DNA of 64,000 nt from Sulfolobus sp. S-194 (GTDB lineage: Archaea > Thermoproteota > Thermoprotei_A > Sulfolobales > Sulfolobaceae). The position numbers were made by a program, and so were the translations under genes. The DNA is taken from positions 2,630,945 through 2,694,944 of the forward strand of contig NZ_CP035730.1 in assembly GCF_012222305.1 (NCBI RefSeq). Direction: 5' to 3'. The stretch's first letter is position 1; each line of letters begins with the position of its first letter. Positions 60,649 through 64,000 of this stretch are shown in pieces. Below the pieces are notes generated by a model. The model saw only the letters and a list, made by a program, of their open reading frames with translations, was not told the origin of the DNA and did no database searches.

Positions 60649-62028
60649 ATGAATAAATATCAGATAGTTTCTGTTGTTATCGGTATAATACTTATTTTAT
60701 CTTCCTCATTTTTCGTAGTATTATATCAAATTCACAAAGAACCTTCCGTTGGTATTCATAGTATAACGACAACTCTTGTAGGTAATACAAACCCAACTCC
60801 TAATATTACAATACCTAAAATTATACAATCAATACCGGAGAATACCAAAGGATATTTCAGTAATACTATAATGTTTGAAGGTAATCCACAACACATTTAT
60901 TTTTTACCCGTCACAACCGGATACTTTTTAATTAATATTTCTGGTGCAATAATAGTTCCTCCTTCTATATATAATGATTTACTCTTTATTACAACTTCTG
61001 GACCTATGAATATGTCTTCTAGGAGTTTACCTTATAATATCGGCTGTGTTTATGCTATTAATATTACTGATGGTGAAATTGTCTGGAGTGATAAATTTCC
61101 AAACCAGATCATGACTCAACCTGTTATCGTTGACGGAATTCTTGTTGTGGGTTTAGGTAACAATCAGTTTGTTAATTCTACTGTAAGGGGCACTGGAACT
61201 AATATGGTAATAGCCTTAAATGCATTTAACGGTAAGGTTTTATGGAACTATACTACCCTAGGAGAAGATATGCCAACTCCAGTATATTATAAGGGGATGA
61301 TAATTGAAGCTAATGGTAACGGAGAGGTTTTTGCATTAAATTTAACGAATGGTAAATTAATATGGAGCGATTATATAGGTTCTTATGTAAGTATGAGTTC
61401 TCCGTTACTTGTTAATAACATTATTTACTTTGGTTCTGCTCATCCATATATTTTCTGGGCTATAAATGCTGAAAATGGTAAGATCTTATGGTATGATAAT
61501 TTTTCAGCGAACTTCTATAATTTGGGTGGTTTAGATGATTCTTCACCAGCATATGCTAACGGTATTGTTGTAACTTCTCTAGCTATTCATTTTCAAAATG
61601 ATACAATGGAAGAAGTATTGGTTGCTATGAACGCCTTTAGTGGTAAAGTAATTTGGTGGTTAAATGAGGGTATAGCTCCGTTACCTCCTAATCTTGAATC
61701 GCCTCCACCAGTTATTTATTATGGTATTGTTTTTCATGATTCCCCCGTAGGCATATTATACGCTGTTAATTTGACTAATGGTGAAATTTTGTGGAATTTT
61801 ACTACTGGTTTTACTATTAGTAATGTAAATGTATTTAAAGGAAGAATTCTAATACAAAATAATCAGGGTGTGCTATTTGTCCTCTCTATTAACGGGAAAT
61901 TGATAAAGAAAATTTTAACTCCAGTAATTCCTGGTCCTGGTAATATACTAGTTACGTTAAATTCAGTAATTTTAGTTGGGGTTAACGGAATAATTGACTC
62001 AATTCCTATTCAATCAATCATATATTAA
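60649..62028 (+). CDS. Membrane-anchored PQQ-like beta-propeller protein
   Basis: It begins with an N-terminal membrane helix (about 6-26). After it come repeated propeller blades with the motif N-x3-G-x-(I/V/L)-x-W, such as [27 protein letters not shown] and NLTNGEILW. The fold is that of quinoprotein dehydrogenases and of BamB-like scaffolds. Calcium and PQQ ligands cannot be confirmed, so it may be a binding protein and not an enzyme. Many N-glycosylation sequons fit an outside location. It stands 61 bp after the radical SAM gene. Confidence 0.78.
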   Translation: MNKYQIVSVVIGIILILSSSFFVVLYQIHKEPSVGIHSITTTLVGNTNPTPNITIPKIIQSIPENTKGYFSNTIMFEGNPQHIYFLPVTTGYFLINISGAIIVPPSIYNDLLFITTSGPMNMSSRSLPYNIGCVYAINITDGEIVWSDKFPNQIMTQPVIVDGILVVGLGNNQFVNSTVRGTGTNMVIALNAFNGKVLWNYTTLGEDMPTPVYYKGMIIEANGNGEVFALNLTNGKLIWSDYIGSYVSMSSPLLVNNIIYFGSAHPYIFWAINAENGKILWYDNFSANFYNLGGLDDSSPAYANGIVVTSLAIHFQNDTMEEVLVAMNAFSGKVIWWLNEGIAPLPPNLESPPPVIYYGIVFHDSPVGILYAVNLTNGEILWNFTTGFTISNVNVFKGRILIQNNQGVLFVLSINGKLIKKILTPVIPGPGNILVTLNSVILVGVNGIIDSIPIQSIIY

Positions 62029-62149
62029 TTTAACTATTCAAGGAAATGAAATTTTTTAAAAGTTTTTAATATTACCTTATTAATCTACTAAAAAGTTAAG
62101 GGGTTATACGTTGCAAAAAGAATTTAAACCCAATTATATAGGTTAGAGT

Positions 62150-62350
62150 GTGAAACGGATAATAACGTTGTCATTAGAAGATCTGAGTGAAGCTAAAGAT
62201 AAAGTAAGGAGGGTATTAAAAAAATTACAGTATGAAGATGAGGTTATCATTCTTTCAAAGTCAGATATTTCTTATCTTTTTAGGGGTTATAACGTAGAAA
62301 AGGAGAAAAATGAAGAAGGTTTATGGATAATTAGGATTAAAAAGAATTGA
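62150..62350 (+). CDS. TusA-like small protein lacking the catalytic Cys
   Basis: The 66-residue protein starts at GTG 62150. The helix LEDLSEAKDKVRRVLKKLQY and the following strands with EVIILSK and GLWIIRIKK match the TusA/SirA two-layer fold. The CPxP sulfur-carrier motif at the N-terminus is missing and there is no Cys, so sulfur transfer by the usual route is unlikely. The stop overlaps a possible TTG start of the next gene (TTGA), which suggests coupling to the deaminase. Confidence 0.6.
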   Translation: MKRIITLSLEDLSEAKDKVRRVLKKLQYEDEVIILSKSDISYLFRGYNVEKEKNEEGLWIIRIKKN

Positions 62351-62364
62351 TCATATTTCCTTAT

Positions 62365-63603
62365 ATGCTTATAAAAAATGCAAGACTTTTAGATGGTAAA
62401 ATAGTTACCATTTACATTGAAGATGGGGTCATTAACTGTTTTAACTGTAGAGAGCGTGACGACGAAATTATTGATGCTGAAAATCACTTGGTAATTCCTC
62501 CTTATTTTAATATGCATTTTCATCTAGATAGCGTATTTCTTCCAGAATTGAATAAGAGCGGAACTTTATGGGAAGGTATAAGGATTTGGAAGGAGGTTAA
62601 AGGTAAACTGACAGAAGAGGATGTGATAAAAAGGGCTATTACAGCTGTGAAACTAATGGTTGCACAAGGTACTTTGTGGATAAGGACGCATGTTGATATT
62701 ACTGAAAAGTCCTTAACTCTTCTTCATGCACTTCTAAAAGTTAAAGAAGAAGTAAAGGAGATTGCTGATATTCAGATTACTGCTTTTCCCCAAGATGGTA
62801 TTTATACTGATAAGGGAAATGATGAGATATTACGTAAGGCTATTCAACAAGGTGCAGATAACGTAGGCTTAATACCTCATAATGAGATTACAAGAGAAGA
62901 TGGGATTAAATCTATAAAATTTGCTCTTGAGTTGGCAAAGGAGTATAATAGGAAAGTTGATGGTCATATTGATGAGACTGATGATCCAAATTCGAGATTT
63001 TTAGAAGTTTTAGCTAAGTATACGTTAGAGTATGATTATGAGGGTAAAGTCTCAGCTGGGCATGTTACGGCTATGCATTCGTGGGATCCAGCTTATAGAT
63101 ACAGAATTCTACCTACAGTTGCAAGGGCCGGTATCCATATAATTCCTAATCCTTTAGTTAATGTTTCTCTTCAGGGAAGGTTTGATAATTATCCTAAGAG
63201 GAGAGGTATGGCACCTATTAAAGAGATGTTAAGTTATGGTATAAATGTTGCTTTAGGTCATGACTGTATCATGGATCCTTGGTATCCTTTAGGTAGTGGT
63301 AATATGCTACATGTCCTTTTTATGGCTATTCATTTAGATCAAATGTTGTCCCCAGACGAGATTAACTATTCTATTAACTTAATAACATATAATGGCGCTA
63401 AGGCTTGGCCGCTTAAAGATTACGGCATTAACGTTGGTAATAAGGCTAATCTGCTTATTACGGCTGAAGATGACGTGTTTGATCTTTTGAGATTTATGTC
63501 TCCTCCTCTTTATGTCATAAAAGATGGAAGGGTAGTTGCTAGGGAGGGTAAATTAGTCTATTTTAAGGGAAAATGGGAGAATGTCTTGAAAAAACCAATA
63601 TAG
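62365..63603 (+). CDS. CodA-type amidohydrolase (cytosine deaminase family)
   Basis: A metal-dependent deaminase. The metal site starts NMHFHLDSVFL (His at about 51 and 53). WIRTHVDI, VDGHIDETDDP, AGHVTAMHSWDP and LGHDCIMDPWYPLGSGNML give the rest, as in cytosine deaminase. Length is 412 from ATG 62365, or 418 from TTG 62347, which would overlap the upstream stop. The exact substrate (cytosine, isoguanine or another amino-heterocycle) is open. A codon before the catalytic strands makes ATG the safer start. Confidence 0.82.
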   Translation: MLIKNARLLDGKIVTIYIEDGVINCFNCRERDDEIIDAENHLVIPPYFNMHFHLDSVFLPELNKSGTLWEGIRIWKEVKGKLTEEDVIKRAITAVKLMVAQGTLWIRTHVDITEKSLTLLHALLKVKEEVKEIADIQITAFPQDGIYTDKGNDEILRKAIQQGADNVGLIPHNEITREDGIKSIKFALELAKEYNRKVDGHIDETDDPNSRFLEVLAKYTLEYDYEGKVSAGHVTAMHSWDPAYRYRILPTVARAGIHIIPNPLVNVSLQGRFDNYPKRRGMAPIKEMLSYGINVALGHDCIMDPWYPLGSGNMLHVLFMAIHLDQMLSPDEINYSINLITYNGAKAWPLKDYGINVGNKANLLITAEDDVFDLLRFMSPPLYVIKDGRVVAREGKLVYFKGKWENVLKKPI

Positions 63604-63755
63604 ATTTAATAAAAATTCAATCTCAGATAAGAGAAAAGGTAATATTTACGGAAATATATGGTAACACCATTCGTCAGAAAAAGAACCTAACTAAACAATT
63701 TTCATTAATGCATTATAATGTATTAAAAAGATATAATATTGCGATCAAGAGATAG
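63573..63755 (+). CDS. Doubtful 60-residue open frame
   Basis: It starts inside the last 31 bp of the deaminase gene and encodes a polar, basic peptide with IDLIKIQSQIREKVIF near the start. That phrase is faintly like the start of archaeal endonuclease V, but the rest is not. It may be a decayed fragment or chance. It has no clear promoter of its own. Confidence 0.2.
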   Translation: MGECLEKTNIDLIKIQSQIREKVIFTEIYGNTIRQKKNLTKQFSLMHYNVLKRYNIAIKR

Positions 63756-63861
63756 CAAGTTAATATTTAGATAATATAGTGCATTTTTACGTAAATATTT
63801 AACAAGTTTTATTTTAGTATTGCTTAATAACTGGTTTTAGATATCATATTTTAGACCTAAT

Positions 63862-63924
63862 ATGGCGAAGAAGAAGAAAGAGGGCCAAGGTCAACAGCAG
63901 CAAGGCGGTTCACAGAAGAAATAA
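63862..63924 (+). CDS. 20-residue Lys/Gln/Gly-rich peptide gene
   Basis: ATG at 63862 and TAA at 63922-63924 enclose a frame with lysine clusters at both ends and a Gln/Gly centre. A TATA-like cttaataa at about 63822-63830 lies at a suitable distance. The stretch is clearly richer in G/C and purines than its flanks, as if coding. It could be a basic peptide that binds nucleic acid. No family was recognised, and chance cannot be excluded. Confidence 0.4.
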   Translation: MAKKKKEGQGQQQQGGSQKK

Positions 63925-64000
63925 GTGTAATGAGATTGTAATCACACCTAATAAAGTTAACCTATTTTTTAATCGCGTTATTTTTCTTTCTCTTTTTCAT

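Overview
The window is AT-rich archaeal DNA, densely packed, with many GTG and TTG starts and start codons lying about 25-30 bp after TATA-like boxes (leaderless genes). The gene content is that of a thermoacidophilic crenarchaeote of the Sulfolobales: sulfocyanin, UDP-sulfoquinovose synthase of the Agl3 type, gluconate dehydratase, sulerythrin, a split GMP synthase, and terminal-oxidase genes with no cytochrome c. From memory, the BadF-type hexokinase and the sulerythrin are almost the same as the characterised Sulfurisphaera (Sulfolobus) tokodaii proteins, with some substitutions. A Sulfurisphaera species is therefore the best guess. This was not checked by a search.

Layout. 1-5.4 kb: the tail of a zinc alcohol dehydrogenase, three late cobalamin genes (cbiB, cobS, cobQ), the ATP-pyrophosphatase subunit of GMP synthase, and HtpX. 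5.4-12.4 kb: a surface-glycan region with a flippase-like protein, a DhnA-type aldolase, a PMT-like glycosyltransferase, a sugar nucleotidyltransferase, Agl3 and hexokinase. Together these could carry sugar from hexose to UDP-glucose to UDP-sulfoquinovose and on to a lipid- or protein-linked glycan. 12.4-17.9 kb: gamma-glutamyltransferase, a small Cys-rich protein, MazG, the tRNA acetyltransferase TmcA, and a CtaA-like heme A synthase. 18-22.8 kb: an amino-acid permease with a striking set of operator-like repeats, two MFS transporters and a UspA protein. 22.9-28.5 kb: a secreted S53 protease overlapping a PNGase A-like glycosidase, then gluconate dehydratase. 29.8-36.6 kb: a PP1-type phosphatase; an operon of sulerythrin, an Fe-S protein and DUF3501; and a run holding CBS, membrane winged-helix, and two TauE/DUF1634 modules. 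37-44.6 kb: glycosyltransferases, MscS, a macrodomain protein, an MFS transporter, a TPR protein, a GC-rich structured RNA candidate and a MarR regulator.

44.7-56 kb is a respiratory island. It holds two paralogous membrane proteins with a Ser-Cys-Cys motif, arsenite oxidase-like large (AioA) and Rieske (AioB) subunits, two convergent sulfocyanin genes, and a heme-copper oxidase with a complete CuA subunit, a small membrane subunit and a DUF1404-like protein. The simplest reading is a chain from arsenite (or a related donor) through Aio and sulfocyanin to CuA and O2. The two sulfocyanin genes share a 530-bp perfect inverted repeat that covers the whole copper domain, while their membrane anchors differ. 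This is the most unusual structure in the window.

56-64 kb: a two-gene unit of unknown function, an MFS transporter, a B12-binding radical SAM protein, a PQQ-like propeller protein, a TusA-like protein lacking the catalytic Cys, a CodA-type deaminase, and a 20-residue Lys/Gln/Gly peptide gene at the edge. No CRISPR array, tRNA, rRNA or intact insertion sequence was seen.
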